From contig NC_068340.1 of assembly GCF_014633365.1 (NCBI RefSeq), forward strand, positions 18,827,879-18,891,878: a stretch of DNA of 64,000 bases, written 5' to 3'. Under the pieces are notes generated by a model that worked only from the letters and a program-made list of their open reading frames with translations, was not told the DNA's origin and did no database searches. Below are positions 45,533 through 56,910 of this stretch, in pieces. Source of the stretch: Diospyros lotus (lineage: Eukaryota > Streptophyta > Magnoliopsida > Ericales > Ebenaceae). How positions within the stretch are numbered: position 1 is the stretch's first letter; each line of letters begins with the position of its first letter. The position numbers were made by a program, and so were the translations under genes.

Positions 45533-46774
45533 ATGGTTACCGTAAGGCAACAAGGAAACAGGGCTCCTATCACCCCTAACCTAAGAAACAAGGACGACAG
45601 TGATGATGAAATACATCACTGCAATCCCCTCGGTAGTAGCAATATAAGGAGTGAGGAATGAGCAAGGGAATCCACCATCCAGAAAAGACGACTAGACATG
45701 ATGGAGAGAGTCATGGAAAATTTCCTAACCTATGTGGCTAGGGAGGAACCAACCAAGCATGCAGAGAATATATGTTAGAGCAATACCGAAGGTAACGACC
45801 ACTTACATTTAAGAAAAGACTAAGTGATGACCCCAGCATAACTGAGTATTAGCTAGAGCAGACAGAGAAATTGCTTTAGCACTTGCAATGCGATGACGTA
45901 GAGAAAGTAAATTGTTCCACCTTTATGCTAGAAGAAGAAGCTAAGAAATGGTGGGAAACAATGGGGCAAGCTCTGTAGCGATCCCATTCCAATTCGGGAC
46001 AAGGGTCAAGGTCTAATCAGGCTCAGGTGGTGACATGAGAGACATTCAAGAAAGCTTTTAACGCCAAATATTTATCTCAGAGATGGAGACAGGAGAAAAG
46101 TTGGGAGTTTATGAACTTAAGGCAAATTGGGGAGATAATGGTAATCTAGTACGACACAAAATTTACCCAACTCATAAAATATGTGCCGATGTATGAGGCG
46201 GACGAATGGCAGAAGGCACAGAAGTTCTTGTCAGGACTATGGGTGGAGTTGCAACAAGCTTTGAGTACTTGGTCCATTGACACCTATGAGGAAGCTTTCA
46301 ACCAAGCTTTAACCACCGAAAGAAATCTCCTATGGGTGAGATTGATAAGGTTTGAGGAGACAAAAGGGAACACAGAGCCTAGATTGGGGAAGATAAATTT
46401 TTAGGGTGGCAAGCGATGCCCCTGATGGAAGAAGAACCACCCAGGAAGGAAATGCTTGGCAAGGTCGATTCATTACTTTGCATGTGGAGAAGAGGGACAC
46501 ATGGGAAGAGACTATTCCAAAAATAGAGAAAAGCCTCATGTGGGAAATCCGGGAAAGATCATATGTTTCAAGTGTTAGTAGCTAGGACACATCGCATAGG
46601 ATTATCCAAAGAGGCTGAAAGTTAGACAAGTGGGTGATCAAGCTAAGAAGATAGGAGAAGCTCATGGGACCTGCCAGGGACGTGTCTTCAATTTGACGAA
46701 GGAAGATGCAGGGGCAGATCTTGCTGTCATACAAGGTACAATTCTTATACTGGAAACCCCTATGCATGCATTAA
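45533..46774 (+). pseudogene. Gypsy gag remnant
   Basis: It starts MVTVRQQGNRAP at 45533 and shifts frame several times. The recognisable gag core (YEADEWQKAQKFLSGLW, then YEEAFNQALTTERN) is at 46183-46404. Two decayed zinc knuckles follow at about 46465-46620 (FACGEEGHMGRDY and CFKC...LGHIA), each with the last Cys read as Tyr or with stops inside. It runs into protease, which is split by the solo LTR at 46775. Confidence 0.8.
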
Positions 46775-49287
46775 TGTAATACCCGGTATTACATGGTATT
46801 AAAAAATAAATAAATTTGGATTATTTTGTTAGGACCTCGGGTGGTCTGGGAAGCCCAAGGGTCAATTTCAAGAAATTAATTAATAAAATCGTCGAATTGG
46901 CGGCTGGGAGTGCCTCAGGACTGGGATGTTCAGGAAAGAGAATATGAGATTGGTGAGCATCTCGAGGTGAGAATAATGACGCTGGAAGCAATTCGATTGA
47001 GAATAATTTTTGGAATAAATTCTGTATAAGCTTGAATGAGTGCCAGTACCGAATTGTTGTAGGGGACCTCCGGGAAGTTGAAAGGACCCTAAGGGTGGTT
47101 CGGTTTTGCGAGTAAGGTAACCTTGAAGTGTTTTCGAGTGGAATAAAGGTTCGTGCAGGCGCAAGGACGAAATTGATATTCCCGAGTAAGTGTCGGATAT
47201 TAATTTTTTGGGAAAATCAATAATCTAAGTGGTGTGTTGATAATTAATTAAAGCTTGGAGGGTCCAAGTATAATTATTAGAATCCCCAAGTGCAATTAAT
47301 GTTCCTTAAGTGAAATTATGGATAATTAGTGGGGTTTATATGTAAATTATATATATATATATAAAGGGCTCGTGTGTAAGGAAGCTTCCTAGTCTCTGTA
47401 TTTTGAAATGCAGAGAGCGAGAACCAAGTGAGAGAGCATTGCCGAGAGAGAAAGGGAGCTGGGCTCAGAGATTTCGAGGGAGAGAGATCGAGGGAGATGG
47501 TGGCCGGCCCGAGCTAGCCGTTGCAGCAATCAGAGGCGGCAACGGCTGAAGGCCGTAGCCATGGCCGCGGTGCTGGAGCTAGGGGAGTAGCCGATGGCAG
47601 CGGTGGCTCGGGTGGAGGCGGCCTGTGGTGGCCGCGGTGACCAGCGGTGATAGAGGAAACCAGCGGTGGCTGGAGCAACAAGAGCGTCGGCCGTGGAAGC
47701 TTCAGCGAGCAGGCAGCGTGCGCGCAAGGGGAAACCAGCCACGACAATGGTGGCCTGCCGATGGTCGCGGGATGGTCCGAGAGCACTGGTGACACAGGAG
47801 GGCGGGCCAAGGCAGTGGTCGGCGACATTCGGCGAGGGATGGTGCGTGCGCAGGTCACTTGCGCGAGGAAGAAGATGAAGCCGTGAAGAAGAAAAAGAAA
47901 AAAAATATAAAAGAAAAGAAAAAGAAAAAGAAAAATAAAAATAAAGGAAATTCTAGAAAATAAGGGAAAAATGCCAGAAAATTCCAGAAAAATGGGGGAA
48001 AAGTCTGAAAATTATTTTGGGACCCAAGGAGTGTGTCAAAAGCTCAAAAATGGAGATTTTGGGGGTAAGATGACAGTCAAGAAGGCAAGGCTGATGTGGG
48101 CATTTGTCCGATTTTCTTCTCCAGATGGATTGAGGTAAATGAGTTATTTTCTTTGAATTAATTTATTCAGAGAGTTAATAATTATTCGTTGAATTATACC
48201 CTGTGTTGGGGTTATTTGAAATTTTGTTGATGGATGATTTTAGCGATGTGCGGCGTAGTTGAGGGCATTGATTGAATGCCGGATGTTAATGGAGTTGGGG
48301 TTTTGTGTGTTTGCTTCTAGGTTCGACCGGGAAGGCAGTGATCCTCGAGGAACTTGAAGTTCAGGCTGGAGTTCGTGCCAAGGCAAAGATGAGGCTTCGA
48401 GCCAGGTAAGGGACGGCCCCATGTGGAGGTGGCCTTACAAGTTGGTAAATGTGTTTGATAATATTTTTATGTTGCATTTTCATGTAGTGGTTAACACTTG
48501 CGTGGTGTGAGATCTAGTGGACCTGTGGCCATATGGAGGACTAGTGTTGTTGGGGCTGATAGGTTGATGCCTCAAACCTTGGTAGGTTGTGAGGATGTGT
48601 GGGCCTAGCCTCATTTGCATGCATTCGGCATACATAAACATAGTTACATTCATATTTACATGCATTGCACCCTTACTGAGTCTTTATGACTCATGAGGTT
48701 TTACCTCATATGTAGATGTTGCAAGCCTAGATGCAAGCAGGGATGGCGCCGGGAGGTTGTTGTGGCAACTAGATCGTTGCTCGAGATGTGTAGATATGAA
48801 TTCGCATGTATTTTCTTATATGTATTCATGTGCTTGTATGTAAGCGTTATTGAGAATTAGAAGTATCTAGTTGTTGTAATCATAATAGTATGGTAAATGA
48901 TTATGAGTCTGTGTGTTGTATATGTGGCTTGAGTTGTTAAAGCCAAGTTTCAGACCGAGTAAAGATTAGCGAGGTATGTTCTCATAAATCCCCAATACTC
49001 AGCAAAGTGTTTGTTATGCTAGCTTTATGCCTGGGTCACCCCTGGCTTACTATGAGGCGAGCTGAAGAGAGGTGAAGCTCACTCGGGTTTTGGGTCTCGG
49101 TCTGCTGAATTTTCTTGTTTGAGTTGGGACCGATTCTTGAGTAGAGTGAAGGGAAGGATGAAGCCTAGTTCCCACATAAGGCGTTTCCTATTGAAACATA
49201 GTCCAACCCTTTAGTTGTGGTTCGTCGGGTGAGTAATTCGGTCGATTATTTACCAGTGGCGCCTGTAAATGGGAGCGGGTCGTTACA
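46775..49287 (+). mobile_element. Gypsy solo LTR, 2513 bp, in the protease region
   Basis: It starts TGTAATACCCGG and ends CGTTACA. Perfect target duplications attaa lie at 46770-46774 and 49288-49292. Removing it restores the junction of the protease reading frame. It includes a GC-rich stretch (47480-47880) with overlapping open frames on both strands that I regard as composition artefacts, then a GA-rich tract (47880-47990). Confidence 0.92.
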
Positions 49288-49555
49288 ATTAATATACTCA
49301 AGGTCCACGCATTCATTCATTTCTCATGATTTGGCCGGGAGTTTGGGAATGGAAGATAAACCTTTAGGGTATTTGATGATTATCTCAACTCCTATGGGAA
49401 AAACTATGGAGACATCGAAGCTTATTGAAGATTGTGAGATCGGCATAAGCGATAATGAATTTCAAGCTAATTTAATATTGCTAGATGTGAACGACTTCGT
49501 TTTCATTCTAGGAATGGATTTTCTATCCAAATATGATCCTAACGTGGATTGTTGA
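49217..49555 (+). pseudogene. Gypsy protease region, active site lost
   Basis: The part from 49293 reads YSRSTHSFISHDLAGSLG, where the family has D-S-G-S-T-H-S-F, so the catalytic Asp and the Gly are both replaced. It ends in FILGMDFLSKYDPNVDC, the usual segment after protease. The first bases of this open frame, before 49288, belong to the solo LTR. Confidence 0.85.
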
Positions 49556-49627
49556 AGGAAAACGATGATTGTAAGAAAATTCGGGGGAGAACTAGTCAAA
49601 TTTTGGGGATAGAGTAATCTCGAGGAA

Positions 49628-50500
49628 ATGAGAATAATTTTGGCATATAAAGCAGTCAGACTATTGAACAAAGGGGTGTATGGGTACCTAGCTAGTGCTC
49701 AATTAGTGGATCAAGAGATCCCTAGGGTTGAGGAGGTGCAGATTGTACGAGAATTCGAGGACGTGTTTCCGGAATATCTACCAGGATTGCCACCTCCTAG
49801 GAAGATCGAATTTTGCATCGAGCTGATGCTTGAAATGTGACCTATATCAATATTATCGTACCGTATGGCACCAGTGGAGTTGGGATAATTGAAGATCTAG
49901 TTGTAGGAGCTGACTGATAAAGGATTCATTAGGCTGAGTATGTCACCGTGGGGCGTACTTGTATTATTTGTAAAGATAAAAGATGAAAGTCTGAGAATGT
50001 GTATCGATTACTGTCAATTGAATAAAGTCACGGTGAAAAATAAGTACCCGTTCCCTTGAATCGACAAATTATTTGATTAGCTATTGGGAGTAAAGGTATT
50101 TTTAAAGATTGATTTGAGGTCTGAATCTACTAGCTGAGGGTAAAACCTGACGATGTACCGAAGACGACATTCCGATCTCAATATGGGCATTTTGAGTTCT
50201 AGTAATGGCATTTGTTCTTACCAATGCACCAGCTGTATTTATGGATCTCATGAACTGGGTATTTAGGCCTTATCTAGATAAGTTCGTGATCGTATTTATT
50301 AATGACATACTAATATACTCTTCATATGAGAATGACCATAAGAAACACTTGAGGATAGTGTTGGAAAACCTGAAGGAGCACTAGTTATACGCTAATTCTC
50401 CATGTGCGAGTTTTAGTTATCCCAAGTGACATTTTTGGGACATGTGATATTAATCGAGGGAATTATGGTGGATCCGACCAAGGTTGAGGCTGTTCAAGGA
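49628..50500 (+). pseudogene. Gypsy reverse transcriptase remnant
   Basis: It begins with REFEDVFPEYLPGLPPPRK and continues, through stops and shifts, to [32 protein letters not shown] and [11 protein letters not shown] (about 50296-50325). The catalytic F-x-D-D has become F-I-N-D, an Asp to Asn change. Confidence 0.88.
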
Positions 50501-50518
50501 TGAAAACAACCAACCAAT

Positions 50519-51109
50519 TTGATTGAGGCACGAAGTTTCCTAGGATTGGTAGGCTATTATCGAAGATTCATAGAGGGATTTTCAAAGATAGCTGCATTCC
50601 TAACAAAACTTATGCAGAAGGGAGTCAAATACGAATGGACTGCCAAATGCGAGAAGGGCTTTCAAGAGCTTAAGGCTAAACTGACTTCAACACCAGTCTT
50701 AGCTATGCCAAGTGGGCTTGGAGGATATGTCACATATACAAATGCCTCAAAAATAGGTTTGGGTTGCATATTAATGCAACATGGTCGAGTGATCGCATAT
50801 GGGTCACGTTAGTTGAAAAGGCATGAAGTAAACTACCCGACACACGATTTGGAACTGGCAGCGATAGTATATGATCTAAAGCTATGGATACACTACCTAT
50901 ATGGTGAAACATTTGAAGTGTTCATGGACCATAAGAGCTTGAAATATGTGTTCTCGCAAAAGGAACTGAACCTTAGGCAACGACGGTGGATGGAGTTCCT
51001 TAAGGACTACGATTGCACCATTCAGTATCACGCTGGGTATGCCAATGTGGTGGCTGACGCTTTGAGTAAGAATATGCTTACAGTTATGGCTGGGTTGATG
51101 GCTTCGTGA
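50519..51109 (+). pseudogene. Gypsy RNase H remnant
   Basis: It starts with the RT thumb (RSFLGLVGYYRRFIEGFSK), then TYTNASKIGLGCIL, where the expected catalytic Asp is Asn, then one stop at 50810-50812. It continues as [20 protein letters not shown] and VVADALSKN. Confidence 0.9.
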
Positions 51110-51197
51110 ATGGCATCTGTTAGAGGCTTTTAGCCAACTGATGGTGAGTGTAGTGCTAAAAAGATCATTCGTCCTTATTGCTAGCATGTCAGTTTAG

Positions 51198-52082
51198 TTG
51201 GATTTGGTGAACGAGATACGAGAGGCATATGTGGGTGACAAGAACATACATCTATGGGTAGATGAGCATGGCCAGCCTAAGAACCCCAACTTTGCGATGC
51301 GAGATGGTATTCTCAGATTTTGGGGAAGAATATACGTGCCAAACCTTAAGGACCTGAGGCAAAGGATTTTAGATGAGGCCCACAGAGCTCGATATACAAT
51401 ACACCCAGGAGCCACAAAGATGTATAAGGATCTTTGAGAGATCTATTGGTGGCAAGGAATGAAGATGAGTGTGGAAAGAAAAATGGCTTAATGTAATACA
51501 TGCCAAAGGGTTAAGATTGAACATCAAAAGCTAGTAGGGTCAATGAAACCCCTAGACATTCCTAAATGGAAGTGGGAACACATCACGATAGATTTTGTGG
51601 CAGGATTTCCAAAGAGTCGGAGAGGCAATGATGCAATTTGGGTCATTGTGGATAGACTGACAAAGTCAACACAATTCTTGCCTACACGAATGGATAGGTC
51701 GGTACGAAAGTTTGCAAAACAATACATTAGAGCAATAGTCAGACTCCACGGTGCATCGATAAGCATAGTCTCTAATCGAGATCCAAGGTTTACCTCAAGA
51801 TTTCGGGAAAGCTTACAGAAATGCATGGGGACACAATTGAAACTTAGTACAACCTATTACTCGCAAATCGGTGGGCAATCTGAAAGGACCATACAAACGC
51901 TTGAAGATATGTTGAGGTCCTGTGCCCTGCATTTTGAATGTAGTTGGGAAGAGCACATGCCATTGGTGGAAGTCACATATAATAACAGTTACCATGACAG
52001 CGTTAGGATGGCACCTTATGAGGCTTTGTATGGAAGAAAATGCCAATTGCCAATCTATTGGACTGAAGTAGGAGAAAGATAA
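51198..52082 (+). pseudogene. Gypsy integrase remnant
   Basis: The zinc-binding region has HRARYTIHPGATKMY and CNTCQRVK, with stops between. The core has ITIDFVAGFPKS, then IVSNRDPRFTS, where the second catalytic Asp of the usual S-D-R-D is Asn, then GGQSERTIQTLEDMLRSC with the Glu intact. The C-terminal part is RMAPYEALYGRKCQ. The long open part is 51543-52082. Confidence 0.92.
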
Positions 52083-52191
52083 ATATTGAGACCCAAGCTT
52101 GTGCAACAAACTACAGAGAAGACAAATTCAGGAAAGGATTTGAACAGCGCAAAGCCGACAAAAGTCATATGCGGATAAGAGGAGGCGAGAT

Positions 52192-52638
52192 TTGGAGTTT
52201 GAGGTAGGAGATCGGGTATACTTGAAGGTATCACCTCAACATTTGGCAACGCGGGGAGGAAAGAAAGGTAAGTTAAAACCCCAGTATATAGGACCCTATC
52301 CGATCATAGGGCAAATTGGACCTCTAGCATACCGCCTAGAATTTCCTCTTAGCTTATCTAACATCCAGGATATTTTCCATGTGTCACAACTTCGGAGGCA
52401 TATACCTGATCCAACCCATGAAATTCAGCTAGAGACAATTGAGCTGAAAGATAATTTCACTTATTCGGAGTCACCCAAATGGATCTTGGACTGTCGCAAC
52501 CAAGTTTTCAAGAATAAAGAAATTCCTTTGGTAAAAATTCAGTGGAGAAATCACATAGAGAAAGAGGCAATATGGGAACTCGAGGATACAATTAAGAAGA
52601 AATACCCTCAGTTGTTTGAGGAAATGGAAATAGAATAG
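52192..52638 (+). pseudogene. Integrase C-terminus with chromodomain
   Basis: The frame is open over 148 codons. GDRVYLKVSPQ and GKLKPQYIGPYPI are the integrase C-terminal (GPY/F) region. VKIQWRNH...EAIWELED with the preceding ILDCRNQ is a chromodomain, which places the element among chromoviruses. Chromodomains direct integration to marked chromatin in this group. Confidence 0.9.
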
Positions 52639-53047
52639 AGAATTCTTACAATTTTTTGAAAATTATACCAAAGATCTTGTGAATAACAAGATGATTATAG
52701 ATGATATGTTAAACTCATGGAGTGGTATAGATTATTTTGGGATATGTGTGACCACCTGTGAAGAGCTACAACAGGAAATTATGTGAAAAACACACGTCAT
52801 ATCTTGTAAGCATTGGACTTGTGGTAATTGCGAACTTGGATATTTGTTAAGATTAAAAATGATACAGGGTTGAGGTATTCAGGTGATGATATTATCAACA
52901 ATTGAGAATAGTATCCATCGACTTGAGGAAAAAACCAATGACAAGGTTTGTGTTCAAACAGGATAATTTGAAATAAGGTAATGAGTTATGTTCTCCCTTA
53001 GTTATTTGATCAGTTAGGTGTGAATTTCGAGGAAGAAATTTCTTTAA

Positions 53048-53058
53048 GAAGGGGTGGA
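53048..53058 (+). other. Polypurine tract of the gypsy element
   Basis: Purine-rich gaaggggtgga lies immediately before the 3' LTR start at 53059. Confidence 0.75.
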
Positions 53059-53111
53059 TGTAATACTCGAGAATTTCTTAAGGACTCAAGAGTAATTATT
53101 TTGGGGTATAA

Positions 53112-54852
53112 TGACTGCTACGCTACCCTGCACATTTATTTATCAAAACAATAACCAAATTTATCAAACATTAATCCTCTTGTTAAAGCAGGTATAGGGT
53201 GATTATACTCACTAGTGTGTGAGTGTGCGTGTAGTATAATTTTAAATTTATATTTCGGTGAGTCCGAGTCGGTTCACAGGGAGATTATTTTGGATGAAAA
53301 TAGAAATCACTGAATATTTGATTTTAAGAGGTGATTAAGATGATCTAAAGGAAAGGATTAAAACTAAATTAACACTGAATTTAAATAGCTTGGGTCAGGA
53401 CAATTTTAGTATCAAAACCAATTAATTCCCGATTTAATAGAAAAGATCGGTAATATTTATCTGAATTAAGTTTTGCAGATCTGTCAGTAATTTTAGTTCA
53501 AGATAATGATAATTATTGTTTAAGCAATATCCATACATGGCATGGAAATTCTAAGTTAAGCAATTACCATAAATTGAACTATATTCCACAGACAGAATTT
53601 ATAGATATAGATTAATCATTTGGGCTTGGGTATGAAAACATTTCCAGGTCTAGCAATCTCCATACGTGGCATGAAAATTCTAAGTTAGGCTTATGCTCCA
53701 ATCCAAACTCAAAGATACACTATATATACACTGCTCAAATTAAATCAGATTAATATTACACATTTGAAGCGCAACTTTCTTTGGAAATCATTGGCGTTGG
53801 ACATTGTCCTTGCCTTAACCCAAGATTGGATTTAGCTACTCATCTTCATTTGAAAATAAATAGGAATTTAAATGACGAAAATTAAAAGACAGTATTTAAA
53901 AGACAATTTTTTAACCGACCATATAGGCGGTATATAATTGAAAGACAATTTTTTAACCAACCATATAGGCGGTACATAATTGAAAGATAATTTTTTAATT
54001 GACCATATAGGCAGTATATAATTGAAAGACAATATTTAAAGACAATATTCAACCGATCATATAGGCGGTATATAATGAAAAGACAATATGAATAACATAA
54101 TACAACTATATGAAAACAAAAGTTGAAGGTTTGAGAGATAAATTCTAAGAACGAAACTATATAAAAATTAAAGTGAAAAATTTGAGAGAGAAATTCTAAG
54201 AACACAACTATGCTTTCATTATAAGAAAATTGAATGGTTACAAATGCACCCTAAGTGCTCTATTTATAGGCTCAAAGATGCAATGGAGACCACTCAATTA
54301 TGTAATTTAATAATATAAAATATCTAAAAATAAATAAAATACCTAATTTAAAAATACAAAGATAAATAAAATATCTAATTACTTAAAAAGTCTGGGCCAA
54401 AGTATAGTTCTTGAAACTTCGTGACTTGATGTAAGCGATGATATCATTCCAACCCATGATGTAAGCGATGATGTCATTCCAACCCATGATGTAAGCAATG
54501 ATGTCATTCCAATCCAGTAAGCGATGATGTCATCAATTTGTGGGACTTGGGTTTTTCATATTTTTGGGCTTGAGTCTTCCTTGTGTTGGGCTTGGGCCTT
54601 CATTGGGTTGGGCTTTGGCCTGGGCCTTTCTTGTTTTGGGCTTGGGCCTTCCTTGTGTTGGGTTTGGAATCCATAATATTATAATATTATATATATTATA
54701 TTTATTTTTTATAATTTATATATATTTTTATATTAATATTTTTAAAAATGCACAAAATCACAAAATGCATAATAATATTCAATTTAAACCATTTTAAGAT
54801 CAAAATAAGGATGAAATTATAACAAAATTTTTACAAAATTGATCACTAATCA
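53112..54852. mobile_element. TG...CA insertion (solo LTR-like) with several minisatellites
   Basis: It starts TGACTGCTACG and ends CTAATCA. The flanks tataa and cataa form a 5-bp duplication with one C/T change, and the 5' LTR of the host confirms the empty site. It contains four 42-bp units (53913-54090, 'ccatataggcggtatataa'), three 30-bp units (54427-54516, 'gatgtaagcgatgatgtcat') and a 'gggcttgggccttcc' repeat (54545-54668). No protein was recognised. Class uncertain. Confidence 0.75.
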
Positions 54853-56026
54853 CATAAGTGAAATTTTTTAAATTTTTGAGGCTAAAATGTAATTTCTCAA
54901 AATTATGGGGATTAAGTGCAAATTTTGGAAACTTGAGGGCTTGAGGAAAGAGGGCCAAAATGCAAGACATTGAAACTTGGAGGGTTGAATTGCAAAATAG
55001 GTGTGAAACCTGCCATGGCAGTTGATGGTCGCATAGGCCGTTGGTGTAGACGTCGAATCTCGGCTGTTTGAGGGTGCCTAGGGCCATCATGGCCTGGGCC
55101 TAGACCTTGTAGTGCAAGACGAGGTCGTGGTTGGCTAGAGAAGCAGTCAGAGAGGCTATAAATAGCAGGAAATGAGCCGAGGGTTTTACAGAAACTAAGT
55201 TGAGTAATTCGAGCAATCGAGGAAAAATTTGAGAGTATGGTTATGTAATGACCCGTTAGAGGGTCAGTATTTATTCAAGAATTATTTAATTAGTTGTTGA
55301 AATATTTGATTAAGAGATTTTTCCAATTAATTATTTAATGTGGCAATTTAGAGATTTTGAAGGAAAAGAATAGCATTTAATTCTATTTAATTTTGGAGTT
55401 AAAGGAATTTGCCAAAGTGGCAATCTAGTAATTTTTAATTGAGAGAATAGTATTTAAATAGAATTTAATGGCATTTATTTTGTGAAAATTAAATGCAAGG
55501 GCATGAAAGTAATTCTGGAGTTTTATTATTATTTGAGAGTTTTAATAATAATTTTTGTATTATTATTAATTAAGTGAGATTATGTATTTAAGGGAGAATG
55601 AGAATCCATGCATGAGATGGATTTGGATTGAGAGTCTCCTAGTTGTAGTAGGGGGAGGATTCCAAGTTAATTAAGAATAAGGACTCCAAATTATAAAAGG
55701 AGAAGGAGATGGGCTTCTAAGGCTATTTCTTTCTCTATATAAAGGCACATAAGCCATAATTTTCTTCACGTTGCATGAGGAGTAGAGACCCAAGAAGACT
55801 GTGAGTTGCAGAAATTGCTTTGCATAGGAGATTTCTAGTTGAGATCGTGTGAGTCGATCAAGATTTATCGAGGCAAGTATCTTCCCTGTAATCCCTTCCA
55901 TTACAGGTTCATATTAGTTTAGTTTTTAGATTATTCCAGTTTTTCGTTGTAGTTTTCAGATTTATATCAGTAAGTAGAGACGTATATATATATATATATG
56001 CGTATAACAGTGAAGTTATGAGCAAG

Positions 56027-56356
56027 TTCTGTTATTCCTTATCCATTTTGGATTACAAGTTCTATTAATCCTTATCCATTTTAGATTGCAAGTTCTGTTA
56101 CTCTTTATTCATTTTGGATTGCAAGTTCTATTAATCCTTATCTATTTTGGATTGCAAGTTCTATTACTCCTTATCCATTTTGGATTGCAAGTTCTATTAC
56201 TCCTTATCCATTTTGGATTGCAAGTTCTATTACTCCTTCTCCATTTTGGATTGTGAGTTTTATTACTCCTTTTCCCATTTGGAGTGTAAGTCCCATTATT
56301 TCTTCTTTCTTTTGAGTTGCAAGTTCCTTCCTCCTTTTATTTCTTTTAGAGGCAAG
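56027..56356. repeat. 33-bp minisatellite, ten units
   Basis: Ten consecutive 33-bp units each end in '...aag' (for example 'ttctattactccttatccat' then 'tttggattgcaag'). The middle units are nearly identical and the last three have drifted. Because 33 is divisible by 3, an 11-residue repeat appears in an open frame; this is a by-product. Confidence 0.95.
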
Positions 56357-56544
56357 TTCTCATATATGCATGATCTTTATAGCGATTCAATCAAATATTA
56401 TCTTTGAATCATCATTAAAGTTGTTTCATATCGATTGGGATTCGTTTTCCCAAGATTTTATTCAGAATGGTATAGAATCATTAAGTTTTGTTGCAGATTT
56501 CAATCTCTGTTAGCGTTCATGTTTGTCAAATTTAATTACAGATA

Positions 56545-56910
56545 TCCAAATAGGTCTTCCCATATCCGGATGAGTTCCAAGTTCTGTGCGTGTGATATCC
56601 GGATGATTCTTCGTACATCCGGATAGCTCACATCCAGATGCCCTTCCCTTCTATCGGGATAGGCCCAGTATATCCAGATGCCTTGTTTTATATCCAGATG
56701 TTCCTTTCAAGTTTTGAAATTTCATATCCGAATGCCTTAGTGAGATTTTTGGATGACCTGAATCATATCCGGATGTCATAGTTCATATCCAAATACATCC
56801 CAACTTAACCGAATAGTTTTTGATTTGAGTGCCAGTGTATCCGGATGAGCCTTTTTCATATCCGGATATCTTTCATCATATCCGGATATCCTTCCTAATA
56901 TCCAGATGGC
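56545..56910. repeat. Array of ATATCCGGAT palindromic motif
   Basis: About 15 copies lie in 365 bp. Around seven keep TCCGGAT (for example 'catatccggatgagttcc' near 56562 and 'catatccggatatcc' near 56879). Others read atccagat, atccgaat or atccaaat, mostly explained by C-to-T or G-to-A changes at the CG. Confidence 0.85.

Noticed and set aside
47514..47886. Overlapping open frames on both strands, rich in Pro, Ala and Arg
   Set aside because: They lie in a GC-rich part of a solo LTR, where stops are rare in every frame. None has a domain.
53882..54205. Minus-strand frame with repeated YRLYGRLKNCL-type units
   Set aside because: It arises from a 42-bp minisatellite in an LTR-like insertion; 42 is also divisible by three. 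No start context or homology.
56147..56407. Open frame encoding an 11-residue repeat (DCKFYYSLSIL type)
   Set aside because: It is the translation of a 33-bp minisatellite inside a gypsy LTR. The repeat length is a multiple of three, so the frame stays open by arithmetic.
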